From NCBI GenBank assembly GCA_037447655.1, contig JBBHKE010001734.1:19206-83205 (forward strand): 64,000 nucleotides of DNA, in the 5' to 3' direction. This document shows positions 23,012 to 32,993 of the stretch, one piece after another. The notes under the pieces are model-generated. The model saw nothing but the letters and a program-made list of their open reading frames with translations, did not search any database and was not told where the DNA came from. Position 1 is the stretch's first letter. The number at the start of each line of letters is the position of its first letter. The position numbers and the translations under genes were made by a program. The DNA comes from Zygnema cylindricum (taxonomy: Eukaryota > Streptophyta > Zygnematophyceae > Zygnematales > Zygnemataceae).

Positions 23012-23483
23012 TGTTGCATTCACACTAGAAATGGATGATGAATGAGACGAGGAAATGAATGTCCTTTTTTTTTGTTTGGACGTGAATCGTCCTTGACGTC
23101 ACCTCACGTCAACAAAAACGTCGCGATGTGATTCATGTTGCCGTACGATTCATCCGTACCATTCATTCATTCATTCGGGATACGACTGCATGTTTTTTCT
23201 GCATTCCGAAAAGGTTTTCGGAAAAAGAGATAACTTACCACAGTGGTCAAGTTTTGACGCACTTGACCGTATGTTTTGTCCCTCGCTACGCTCCAGATCG
23301 TAAATTTTGTCCGTCACTACGCTCCACATCGTTAATTTTGTCCGTCACTACGCTCCAAAAAGGTTGACAGCCGAGCGGTCGAGCTGTTTGGCGCCTCAGT
23401 TTTTGTTTTTTTGCGGAATGAATGGTACTGGATCATTCGTTTCCTCATCTCATTCATTATCCATTTCTAGTGTGAATGCAGCA
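23012..23483. mobile_element. 472-bp MITE, TGYTGCATTCACACTAG ends
   Basis: Left TGTTGCATTCACACTAGAAA, right inverse CTAGTGTGAATGCAGCA, with the inverted similarity extending through GGATGATGAATGAGA. It is flanked by AAT on both sides (23009-23011 and 23484-23486). Block A reads GAAACAATATCCTGAAAAG uninterrupted at 17926-17944, so the ends and a 3-bp duplication can be read directly. The interior has a short CACTACGCTCCA repeat (~23280-23355). Confidence 0.85.
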
Positions 23484-23654
23484 AATATCCTGAAAAGTGG
23501 AAAGATTGGTTTCCCGAAGAGTCACGTGACGGGGGAAAGAAGATTTGGATTTAGCGTTGAAAATTGGAGACAAAATTAGGACCGTCGGATTTAATTACAC
23601 TTTTTATCTGTGACGCCATGTCACTACAGTTTGTTAAGACCGTGCACAAGGAAG

Positions 23655-23850
23655 ACAGTTCTCGAATACAGAACGTGTAAAAATATGTCGCGTGGAAAAG
23701 GTCAAAAAAATCCACGAGGAGTGCGCGTACATGTGCGTACACGTCGCAAAGGCCAGTTCTCGAATACAAAACGTGTAAAATTAGGCCGCGTGGAAAAGGT
23801 CAAAAAAATCCACGAAGAGCACGTGTATATGTGTGTACACGTCGCAAGGG
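23655..23850. repeat. Two ~100-bp tandem copies
   Basis: TTCTCGAATACAGAACGTGT to CGTCGCAAAGGCC (about 23657-23755) is repeated at about 23756-23852 with changes. Both hold GGAAAAGGTCAAAAAAATCC. The open frames it generates are repeat-driven. Confidence 0.7.
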
Positions 23851-24428
23851 CCATGTGCCTTCCGTCGGGGTGGCTGCGAATCCGCAGAAATGATCCCATC
23901 ACGCTCCCACCGTCAAAGTTTGTCGCCACCTTTTAGTCGTTGCGTTTTGAATTTTAGAATAGTACATTTAATGCCCTCTGTACGAGGTATAAATTTACCT
24001 CCGCTGGTACAGATATTTCCTCCGCTGGTACAGATATTACTTTCAGAATTTGCAATCTAAGATTCTTTCAAGATTTTAAACATCTAATATTAACCTACGT
24101 GCTACCAACGAGAATGAGCCACCCAAATATAAAGTGGTTTACTGACGCGACCTAATGGAAGGCACTCCCTTCAGTAAAATTTTCTGTAGAATTACTGAGA
24201 CGCCTAATGGAAGTCCACCTTTAAGGAGCAATTTGAAAATATTCATGGAAAAGAAAAATCAACGCAATTGGTCGGATGAGAGGAGAGAACGTGTTAAACG
24301 AATCAAAAATATTCTTTAAGATAATAAAAGAGACATGTCAGCACAAAAAAGTACACATTTGCCGGCTTTGAATGGACTGCCGAAATGACGCAGTCGTACG
24401 CTTAGGAGTTGTCCTGCTTACAAATCAC

Positions 24429-24934
24429 TACACCGCGAATCGTAATTAGAGTAAATTACTCTAATTCAGTCCCTCAAAAATTTCGACTCTATCACATCAA
24501 ATAGAGTAAATGATTCTAATTTTTTCATTATTCTATTTAAGGTAAAGTTTTATTAGCGTTTTTAATTCTAATATAGCTTCGTTTCAAATAGTGTGGGGTA
24601 CGGACGACCTCCGACCGTGCAAAATTGTACTTCATTAAGTAAAAAAGCACAAATAATGATTTAATACAAGCCGTTATCATGTAGTTGAGTTTTAACAAAC
24701 CACGTAGTGTAAACGTCATAGTGACGATAAACTGTATGTTTTGCCAATTTCTGTACGAATACCTTATTTACATTAGAGGATATTAGCGTGCCAAATTAGA
24801 GTACTTAAATAAATTAGAGTAAACTTCATAGTTGAAACAACTCTATCACATAAATTAGAGTTCATTACTCTAATTTATTTTTTTAGTTTTTGTACTCTAA
24901 TGTTTTCATTACTCTAATTACGATTCGCGGTGTA
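24429..24934. mobile_element. 506-bp MITE, TACACCGCG subfamily
   Basis: Left TACACCGCGAATCGTAATTA and right TAATTACGATTCGCGGTGTA are exact inverses over ~20 bp, and TA flanks are present. It is the block B counterpart of 18438-19047. Its right 130 bp are part of the 531-bp duplication described below. Confidence 0.85.
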
Positions 24935-25333
24935 CATTATATTTGAATGTGTACTACACCGTGTAACGCTATTAAGGTTTAGAAAAAAAATAGCCACTCA
25001 AAACATCTTTTATTCGTACACCTTTGTCCGATTTTAATTTGAGACCGCCAATCAAAAGCTGGGAATCTTACCTTTCCATTGCAGCCGTCAGATCCAAAAT
25101 CCGACATGCGTGTACGGAGAAAAGATGTTATATGGAGACGGAAAAAACATCAACACTAATAGCGATTCACGGTGTACTGTACTTCTGTTACACAAATCAT
25201 TATAAACTGTAAGAACCGAGAACATTGAAGCGGCTCATTTTAAGCCACGTGTCTAATTTCAGGAAGCATCGTTGTGGATAATAGTCCAAAACGTACGAAA
25301 CTTTGTGCAAAATGCCAAAATACAAACCCTGCA
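24803..25333. repeat. 531-bp segment duplicated at 26899-27429
   Basis: Offset 2096 bp. The two copies are almost identical from ACTTAAATAAATTAGAG to ACAAACCCTGCA-type sequence, including identical 62-codon frames across the MITEs at 24955 and 27051. The copies start inside one MITE and run through the next, so this is a recent segmental event and not two transpositions. Confidence 0.85.
24955..25176. mobile_element. TACACCG MITE, 222 bp
   Basis: Left TACACCGTGTAACGCTATTA, right TAATAGCGATTCACGGTGTA. The body carries TTCGTACACCTTTGTCCGA facing TCCGACATGCGTGTACGGAG. It is the intact counterpart of 19081-19283. Confidence 0.85.
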
Positions 25334-25819
25334 TCTTCCTATAGATGTCCTATGCGCATAAAACGAATGGAGTAAACTAAAGAATACTACGTAGAGTGTG
25401 CATAAAATAATTTCAAACTTTTAAAATTCGTTGGTAAAATTCGTACTTTTTTGTACTTTTCAAATTGAAATATTTAAATATTGAAAACCCTAAAAACTGA
25501 AACGTGCAACGAACTAGAGGCGAGCCCCGGAATTTACATTTTCTCAAACGGCGACTTCCTTCTGAAGACGAATTGGAGGACACATGAAAATACGTGCGCG
25601 CAAATGAAGCAATTTTTTTTTTTAATGTTCGTACAAATTTTTGTACAGTTGAGACGTACGAAATTGACGAAATCTACGAAACAAACGAATACTACGTAGT
25701 TTTTGTAAAAAAGTCCAAATCCGTACGAATTGGACATCTATGCATCTTCTTGGAACTCGACTTACTGGCAGAGGAGTCTGGAATTTACTATAAATTCCCG
25801 GCCGGCAAAAAATGGAAGT

Positions 25820-26040
25820 TACACCGTGTATCGCTATTAGTGTTAATACTTTTTTCGCCACTTAAAAAAAAATTTCTCCGTAAACATTTGTCCGATTTTC
25901 ATATTGAGACCACCGATGGGAAGGTGAGAATCTTGTCATTCAATCGCAACTGTTAGATCTATAATCCGACAAGCGTGTACGGATAAAATATGTTTTAAAA
26001 GACGAAAAAAACATTCACACTAATAGCGATTCACGGTGTA
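25820..26040. mobile_element. TACACCG MITE, 221 bp
   Basis: Left TACACCGTGTATCGCTATTA, right TAATAGCGATTCACGGTGTA. A ~25-bp host sequence, CCCGGCCGGCAAAAARTGGA, occurs on both sides of the element. The homologous insertion in the next duplicate is 27471-27690. Confidence 0.85.
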
Positions 26041-26164
26041 CATTCCCGGCCGGCAAAAAGTGGAAGTTAACCTTCGCTTTCAAAATGAGTCGACAGTTTG
26101 TCGTGATGCTGTCGTCATCAATAGAACTGTAAACTAAACTTTGACAACGATAGACGAATACTAC

Positions 26165-26460
26165 ATTAGACTGGCAGTGACGTCATCAGAAATTACTACT
26201 CAGAAACGACAAAAGATAAAGGATATTCCTAGAAGATTCTCCCGCCAAAAAAACGGGCACGTAGTCATTGGTGACCAATGTGAGGAGTCAGGATAACGAT
26301 CGGATAAATCGAACTGTCCAACATATTGAAAAGAAAATGAACGTACAGTTATAGTGACAATGGTAAACGTCCGTACACTTATTGGGACCGAAACAAGTTC
26401 ATGGACAGAGGCTCGTATTGCGGAGGTATTGAGAACAATTTATTCATAAAAAACGCCTTT
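26165..26460. repeat. Dispersed repeat, copy 1 (second copy 35186-35470)
   Basis: Shared words include ACGACAAAAGATAAAG, CATTGGTGACCAATGTG and CTTATTGGGACCGAAACAAG. With 25740-26164 it forms a duplicate of 27430-35470; the second copy is expanded by insertions. Confidence 0.8.
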
Positions 26461-26465
26461 ACTGG

Positions 26466-27030
26466 TACACCGCGAATCGTAATTAGAGTAATGAAAAAAT
26501 TAGAGAAAAAAAAACAAAAAAAAACAATTAGAGTAATGAACTCTAATTTATGTGATAGAATTTTTTCACAGAGGAAGTTTACTCTAATTTATTTAAGCAC
26601 TCTATATTGGGTTATGTTGGCTATAATTATCCGTGCTGTAATTATGAACACTAAATTACGTAGACGTACAAAATCTGCCAGTCCGTATAGTTTTGACGTC
26701 ATTATGACGCTACTATATTGGGTTATGTTGGCTATAATTATCCGTGCTGTAATTATGAACACTAAATTACGTAGAAATACAAAATCTGTCAGTCCGTATA
26801 GTTTTGACGTCATTATGACGCTATTATTATTTGTCGCGCTGAATGTCAGTTAATGTTCACACTGACGACGATGTTGTCGACGGACGAGAGTTATGCGAAC
26901 TTAAATAAATTAGAGTAAACTTCATAGTTGAAACAACTCTATCACATAAATTAGAGTTCATTACTCTAATTTATTTTTTTAGTTTTTGTACTCTAATGTT
27001 TTCATTACTCTAATTACGATTCGCGGTGTA
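26466..27030. mobile_element. 565-bp MITE with internal 107-bp tandem repeat
   Basis: Left TACACCGCGAATCGTAATTA, right TAATTACGATTCGCGGTGTA. It contains two tandem copies of a ~107-bp unit (about 26604-26710 and 26711-26823) starting TATATTGGGTTATGTTGGC. The plus-strand frame across it (26401-26853) repeats YWVMLAIIIRAVIMNTKL, and the same frame is found, reversed, in 18438-19047. Confidence 0.8.
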
Positions 27031-27429
27031 CATTATATTTGAATGTGTACTACACCGTGTAACGCTATTAAGGTTTAGAAAAAAAATAGCCACTCAAAAC
27101 ATCTTTTATTCGTACACCTTTGTCCGATTTTAATTTGAGACCGCCAATCAAAAGCTGGGAATCTTACCTTTCCATTGCAGCCGTCAGATCCAAAATCCGA
27201 CATGCGTGTACGGAGAAAAGATGTTATATGGAGACGGAAAAAACATCAACACTAATAGCGATTCACGGTGTACTGTACTTCTGTTACACAAATCATTATA
27301 AACTGTAAGAACCGAGAACATTGAAGCGGCTCATTTTAAGCCACGTGTCTAATTTCAGGAAGCATCGTTGTGGATAATAGTCCAAAACGTACCAAACTTT
27401 GTGCAAAATGCCAAAATCCAAACCCTGCA
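26899..27429. repeat. Second copy of the 531-bp duplication
   Basis: See 24803-25333. Differences are limited to a few bases near the right edge, such as GTACGAAAC against GTACCAAAC. Past 27429 the sequence switches to one homologous with 25734 onward. Confidence 0.85.
27051..27272. mobile_element. TACACCG MITE, duplicate of 24955-25176
   Basis: Base-for-base the same as far as I can read. Its position within the 531-bp duplicate shows it was copied with the segment. Confidence 0.85.
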
Positions 27430-27470
27430 ACTTCGTGGAACTCAACTTACCGGCAGAGGAGTCTAGAATT

Positions 27471-27690
27471 TACACCGTGTATCGCTATTAGTGTTAATAT
27501 TTTCTTCGCCACTTAAATCATATTTTCTCCGTACACACTTGTCGGATTTTCAATTTGAAACCGCCAATCGGAAGGTGAGCGTGTTACCTTTCAATCGACA
27601 CCGTCATATCCAAAATCCGGCATCCATGTACAGAGAAAGGATGTTTTAAGAGACGAAAAAAAAATCACACTAATAGCGATTCACGGTGCA
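27471..27690. mobile_element. TACACCG MITE, 220 bp
   Basis: Left TACACCGTGTATCGCTATTA, right TAATAGCGATTCACGGTGCA. The flank TTCACTGCCGGCTAAAAGTG matches the right flank of 25820-26040, so the insertion predates the duplication. Confidence 0.85.
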
Positions 27691-28037
27691 CATTCACTGC
27701 CGGCTAAAAGTGGAAGTTAACCTTCGCTTTCAAAATGAGTCGACCGTTTGTCGTGATGCTGTCGTCATCAATAAAAACTATAAACTAAGGGCGTGTCCCC
27801 ATGTAACCGAATTTTTGAAACGTTACTTTGGAATTTAGCGCAGATTTTACGGTGTACTTTTCAAAGTGTGCCTATATCAATCGTTACTTGCGCGTTCATT
27901 ACTTCGAATATGTGACAGTTATAGACGTCTACAAAATGAGCGATAGTCTAAGAAACAAAATGTAGACGATACAAAACTACGAAACTTCCTAAAAACGGTG
28001 ACAGTTGTAGACGTCGAGGTTTTTGTGACATTGTAGA

Positions 28038-29046
28038 TGTTGAAATAAGTAGTTTTTGTTGTATTTTCTAGGTCTAAAATTAATTAGCAGAAACATATAA
28101 AGAAAATGTAGGCAGCCTGCCTCCATCTCTTCTCTCTTGCCCGAATACTTGTTGTAGTCACTGACAGAGAGAGAGAGAGCGATAGAGCCATGGCTACCTC
28201 AGCTCCATAGGAAGGACTAATGAGTGACTTAAGTCACTCTCAACAAAAGGTTGAGTCCGGCAGGACTCAAACCCCCGACCGGCAGAGCGCGGCGTAGCCA
28301 TTAGCTCTAACCAGTCTGTCGTAGAAGTCCGTTAGGAGATATATGGTTTCATTAGTATTTAAACTATTGTATAATACATAAACCATTTAATTGTAATATG
28401 GACGAGCAAACATATAACTTGTTAAGGTTTAGTGCGAACGTCATTTCGCACGAAACAAATGAAACAAACATTTGTTTTAAACGGTCGACATTCAATGTCG
28501 AATTTAATCTGACGGCGCAAATCATCGCCGAGATCACGGAATGGTCAATTTGGATTTTATGGACGTGGCATGACGTGGCGCCGTGTGGAAGGATGACATT
28601 CGGTCGCGAGAATTCCGGAGAATATACCAACGAGTGGAAAAGTGACACGCGTCCACTCAGCAGCCTTGTCGTACACCAACCGTACAGAAAGGACATCGGC
28701 CGTAGTACCATTATGTACTTTACAGTAATAGGATTGGTTCGTACTTTAGTAGATAGGGGTTGTGAGAGAGGTTTAGGACTTAGGAAATTTTGGTAGATAG
28801 TCACCTCTCTCTAAAGAAAGCTTTGTATAAATTGGCATTTTTGCCGGCTCATAAATTATCAACTGGTTGGCTGTTTTCAGTGATTCTTATTGCTACGCAC
28901 TCAAGAGAGTCCAAGCAGCATAGGGGTGCAGTCAAACTGTCATTTTGCCTTTCTAGACAGCAATGGTTGTGGCTTGAAGTGGGTAAGTTAAATACTATCA
29001 AGAGGCTTCCTGTATTTTGTGGTCGAATGGAGGACACAGAATTTTA
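28038..29046 (+). repeat. copia 5' LTR
   Basis: TGTTGAAATAAGTAG to about GAATTTTA (the 3' LTR ends GAATTGCA at this point). A TATAAAG lies at 28097-28103. Differences from the 3' LTR are scattered, on the order of a few percent by eye. It contains an antisense tRNA-related segment and a 132-codon frame from 28398 that is open in both LTRs. Confidence 0.9.
28250..28322 (-). ncRNA. tRNA-related sequence inside the 5' LTR (antisense)
   Basis: On the minus strand CAGACTGGTTAGAGCTA resembles a tRNA D arm / pol III A box, and about 35 bases later GGGGGTTTGAGTCC resembles the T arm / B box (consensus GGTTCGANTCC, one mismatch). The acceptor stem does not pair convincingly, so this is a tRNA-derived relic and not a tRNA gene. 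The same segment is kept in the 3' LTR. Confidence 0.55.
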
Positions 29047-29062
29047 GGTTATAAGCCCACCC
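29047..29062 (+). other. Probable copia primer-binding site, degenerate
   Basis: GGTTATAAGCCCACCC directly after the LTR resembles the GGTTATCAGAGCC-type initiator-Met tRNA primer site of copia elements, with a small deletion. Called mainly by position. Confidence 0.45.
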
Positions 29063-29249
29063 TCTAGGGTGCCCACCTTTAATGGATATGGGTTCATCTA
29101 TTGGGAAGCCATGATGATGGGAGCTTTGTGCGAAAAACGATACTGGGGTATCGTTAGTGGACAACTGAAAACGTCCACCTTCGAGAACTCCACCAGGATT
29201 TGGAGGAGTAAGGTTTCTTGCAGCAACGGCTGCCTCAGCGGAGGAGGCA

Positions 29250-30020
29250 GATGATGGGGACAGCAGTGTGTCCGAAAAAGGGAAAGGGAAGGAGACACCT
29301 TTCACTCCTATTGCCACAGTACTGGGAGCGGCGACCGTGAAGACCGCGGAGAACGATACTCAAATGTGGGAGGATGTAAACATGGCTGCCAAGAACATTA
29401 ATCTCAGGCACCTCACTCAAGCTTTTGCAACTCCTTATCTTCACATTTACAAGCCCGAAGATTTGTGGGTCAGTTTGGTGGAGATTTATAGAGCTAGAAC
29501 TATTCAGTAGCTCCAGTTGGCTGAGCAAAAGCTAGTGAGTTACACTTACAAAGGAGGAAAGATGTTAGATTACTGTAATGATCTTTCTTGTTTGTATATG
29601 GAGATGGAAAGTGCCGGGAGGACACGTACAATGAAAATGAAAGTTAACACTCTTATGATGAAATTACCAGATGAGTTCGAGAACATAGTGTATCGAGTAC
29701 AGGAAATGCCTGATAGTTCATAGAAATGGAACACAGTGGTCAAGATGATACTTGTGAAGGAAAACACAATAGAGATTAGGAGAGGAGGGAAGAGCATTCA
29801 AGCTCTAGCAACAGGAGGGGACCGGATGGGGAAGGACACGAAGAAACCTTACAAAGGGGAAAGAGATCATTTTGGGGTGCCAAGGCTCCCAAAGGGTCTT
29901 TGTCATTTTTGCAAAAAGTCGGGACATTTCATCGCAGATAGTGTCAAGGTGTCGGAGATGAGGCTCAAAGAGAACCGTGGAGGGGGTTTTTCCGGTCAAA
30001 CAAATAGTTGTCATGGATGA
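29250..30020 (+). pseudogene. copia gag remnant with broken zinc knuckle
   Basis: One frame (codons in phase with 29268) runs across NLRHLTQAFATPYLHIYKPE, LVSYTYKGGKMLDYCNDL, KLPDEFENIV and the knuckle CHFCKKSGHFIADS. In-frame stops occur at 29508 and 29721. The knuckle should read C-x2-C-x4-H-x4-C; here the last cysteine is serine (AGT). Gag packages RNA; this copy cannot encode a full product. Confidence 0.8.
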
Positions 30021-30377
30021 AGGGAAGTCATTTGACCCCTTCAAACATACAAAGAATATAAGAATCAAATTTGAGTCCGAAAGTGAGGAGAACTCGGTCG
30101 TTCCCGAAAAGGACATGATTGAAACCGTGATTGCAGATTCAGGGGAGATCCAAGATACAGGAGACTCACCGCAAACCTCACATACTCTTATGGACTACGA
30201 AGAGATAGAAGAAGCGGGACAAGAACCAGCTTCCATGGACAAGGGAGGCGATGAGACAATGAGAAGAAATCCAAGACTTCCATCCATTCCAGCTTCAGAG
30301 TTTGAGGGAGGAAGGAGGGCAGCAAAAAGATACTAGAAAAACAAACGGCTTATAAGGTAACTAAGCCATCTCACTCA
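30021..30377 (+). pseudogene. copia pol linker left after loss of protease/integrase
   Basis: Acidic stretch with KTDE-like content ending near RRNPRLPSIPASEFE, typical of the region between integrase and RT in copia pol. It begins within ~30 bases of the gag stop, so at least the protease, the integrase HHCC and the DDE core are deleted. Confidence 0.65.
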
Positions 30378-31127
30378 GATGAGCCTCAGTCTTACTCAGA
30401 GGCAGTGAATAGTCCAGAGAAAGAAAGATGTATTAGAGCCATAAATGATGAGATGGCTTCTATCATGGAAGCAAATTCTTGGGAATTAGCGGATTGTCCT
30501 CCAGACAGAAAACCTATTGGGTGTAAATGGGTATTTAAACTAAAACTGAAATTAGATAATACCATTGAGAGATATAAGGCTCGATTGGTAGCAAAGGGGT
30601 TCACTCAAAAAGAGGGGATTGACTATGAGAAGACATTTGCTCCAGTTGTTCGGTTCCCCTCAGTAAGGATTCTCCTTAGTCTGGCAACAGCGGAAGAAAT
30701 GGAAATCCACCAGATGGACATTAAGACAGCTTTTCTTAATGGTGAGTTAGAAGAAGAAATTTTAATGAGGCAACCCGAGGGGTTCGTGGAAGAAGGAGAA
30801 GAGAGCAAAGTCTAGAGGCTCATAAAATCCTTATATGGACTGAAGCAGGCTCCCCAACAGTGAAATAAGAAACTAGATGAGTTTCTCAACGATGTAGGAT
30901 ATATCCGGATCAGCTCTGACCATTCTATCTATATGTTTGTAGATGAGGATGGTGTCATTTTGATTGCAATTTATGTGGATGATCTGCTTGTGTTGAGTAA
31001 GTCTTTGGAGAACATCAATAGGCCGAGGAAAGATCTTAGGGGCAGATTTGATATGAAGGATTTAGGGGAGGCAAAATATATTTTGGGGATCCAAATGGAG
31101 AGAGATAAGGGGGAAAAAGATTATTAG
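30378..31127 (+). pseudogene. copia reverse transcriptase, disabled
   Basis: Contains PIGCKWVFKLK, ARLVAKGFTQKEGIDYEKTF, QMDIKTAFLNGEL and the catalytic IAIYVDDLLVLS (YVDD at about 30972-30983). In-frame stops sit at 30813 (TAG) and 30861 (TGA). Motif order and spacing match copia RT (about 250 residues). After 31127 the reading frame changes. Confidence 0.88.
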
Positions 31128-31245
31128 ACTTACTCAGAAAAAAGAAATAGGTAATATGTTTGAGAAATTCCAGATGGGAAATGCTAACAGTTGTACCACT
31201 CTCATGGACTTGAAAAAAGTAAGTTATGGGAGTGTAGAACGATGA

Positions 31246-31974
31246 GTGATGATCTTAGACAATCAAATGAGTCGAGAGAAGAGAGAGTTTATGAAATCTA
31301 TCACTTATAGACTGATCGTAGGAAGTTTGATCAACTTTATGAACTGTACCAGGCCGGACATAGCGGCACCAGTTGGAGTACTCAGTAGGAGTTTTAATGA
31401 TCCTAGGAAGAGAGATTGGGAGGCAGCCAAGAGAGTCATGAGATATCTGGTGGGAACCAGAGAGTTATGGTTGGATTTGGGAGGGGAGCACACTGACATC
31501 ACTACTTGGAGTGATTCCAGTTATAGGGACGCACCTAGGAGACGATGCACTTCTGGGTATGTGTTGTATGTTGGGGAAGGTGCTTGCTGTTGGAGCAGTA
31601 AGCAACAAAATGTGGTTGCTCAATCCACTATGGAGGCTGAGTACATGGCCTCTTGTTCTGCTGTGAAAGAGTTGATGTGGGTCAAGTCCTTGCTGCAAAA
31701 ACTGGGTTATATGAAAGAGGGAGTGCATGAAGTGTTTTATGATAATCAAGCGGCCATAGCAATTGCAACCAATCGAAAACATCATTTTAACGCTAAACAT
31801 ATGGACATAAGATTAAGTTTTGTAAGAGAAAAAGTTGAGAATAAAATAGTGAATCTTCTATATAGATCTGATGAAGAAATGGTGGCTGACATGATGACCA
31901 AACCTGTGCCCTCTCCAAAGTTAAAATATTGTAGGGAAAAATGTGGATTAAAAGAAAAGTTAAAATTAGACTAA
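31246..31974 (+). pseudogene. copia RNase H, long open frame in shifted phase
   Basis: Open for 242 codons: TRPDIAAPVGVLSR, YLVGTRELWLDLGG, DSSYRDAPRRRCTSGYVL, VVAQSTMEAEYMAS, EVFYDNQAAIAIA, HMDIRLSFVREKV and VADMMTKPVPSPK are all hallmarks of copia RNase H. The acidic catalytic positions (D in WSDSSY, E in STMEAEY, D in FYDNQAA) are present. It lies in a different frame from the RT. Confidence 0.88.
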
Positions 31975-31987
31975 AAAATAAGGGGAT
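31974..31987 (+). other. copia polypurine tract
   Basis: AAAATAAGGGGAT-type purine run immediately before the TG of the 3' LTR, at the expected position for plus-strand priming. Confidence 0.7.
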
Positions 31988-32993
31988 TGTTGAAATAAGT
32001 AGTTTTTGTTGTATTTTCTAGGTCAAAATTAATTAGCGGAAACATATAAAGAAAATGTAGGCAGCCTACCTCCATCTCTTCTCTCTTGCCACCATACTTG
32101 TTGTAGTCATTGAAACAGAGAGAGAGCGATAGAGCCATGGCTGCCTCAGCTCCATATGAAGGACTAATGAGTGACTTAAGTCACTCTCAACCAAAGGTTG
32201 AGTTCGGCAGGACTCAAACCCCCGACCGGCAGAGCGCGGCGTATCCGTTAGCTCTAACCAGTCTGTCGTAGAAGTCCGTTAGGAGATATATGGTTTCATT
32301 AGTATTTAAACAATTGTATAATACAGAAACCATTTAACTATAATATGGACGAGCGAACATATAACTTGTTAAGGTTTAGTGCGAACGTCATTTTGCACGA
32401 AACAAATGAAACGAACATTAATTTTAAACGGTCGACATTCAATGTCGAATTTAATCTGACGGCGCACATCATCGCCGAGATCGCGGAATGGTCAATTTGG
32501 ATTTTATGGACGTGGCATGACGTGGCGCCGCGTGGAAGGATGACATTTGGTCGCGAGAATTCCGGAGAATATACGAACGAGTGGAAAAGTGACACGCGTC
32601 CACTCAGCAGCCTTGTCGTACAACAGCCGTACAGAAAAGACATCGGCCGTAGTACCTTTACGTACTTTACAATAATATGATTGGTTCGTACTTCAATAGA
32701 TAGGGGTTGTGAGAGAGGTTTAGGACATAGGAAATTTTGGTAGATAGTCACCTCTCTCTAAAGAGAACTTTGTATAAATTGGCATTTTTGCCGGCTCATA
32801 ACTTATCGACTTGTTGGCCGTTTTCAGTGATTCTTTTTGCTACGGACTCAGGGGAGTCTAGGCTGCATAGGGGTGCAATCAAACTGTCATTTTGCCTTTC
32901 TGGACAGCAGTGGTTGTGGCTTGAAGTGGGTAAGTTAAATACTATCTAGAGGCATCCTGTATTCTGTGGTCCAACGGAAGACACAGAATTGCA
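31988..32993 (+). repeat. copia 3' LTR
   Basis: 1006 bp, TGTTG to GCA, followed by the GTAGA duplication at 32994-32998. Collinear with 28038-29046 at a constant offset near 3950. Confidence 0.9.
32197..32269 (-). ncRNA. tRNA-related sequence inside the 3' LTR (antisense)
   Basis: Copy of the 28250-28322 segment. The A-box-like TGGTTAGAGCTA and B-box-like GGTTTGAGTCC are unchanged, while the stretch between them differs at a few bases (TAACGGATACG against TAATGGCTACG). Confidence 0.55.

Larger units (their letters stand above)
28038..32993 (+). mobile_element. Ty1/copia LTR retrotransposon, internally deleted
   Basis: 4956 bp, flanked by the 5-bp duplication GTAGA (28033-28037 and 32994-32998). 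LTRs of ~1.0 kb begin TGTTGAAATAAG, and the 3' LTR ends GAATTGCA. Order inside: degenerate primer-binding site, gag with zinc knuckle, linker, RT, RNase H, polypurine tract. Protease and integrase are missing. Stops and a frame change disable gag and pol, so it cannot move on its own. Confidence 0.92.

Noticed and set aside
24537-25212. Short frames across the MITEs, including an identical 62-codon frame at 25024 and 27120
   Set aside because: They are identical because the DNA segment was duplicated; they lie inside a foldback MITE and end at its terminus.
28250-28322. Functional tRNA gene
   Set aside because: A- and B-box-like words are present, but the acceptor stem and anticodon arm do not fold properly, and it lies inside an LTR.
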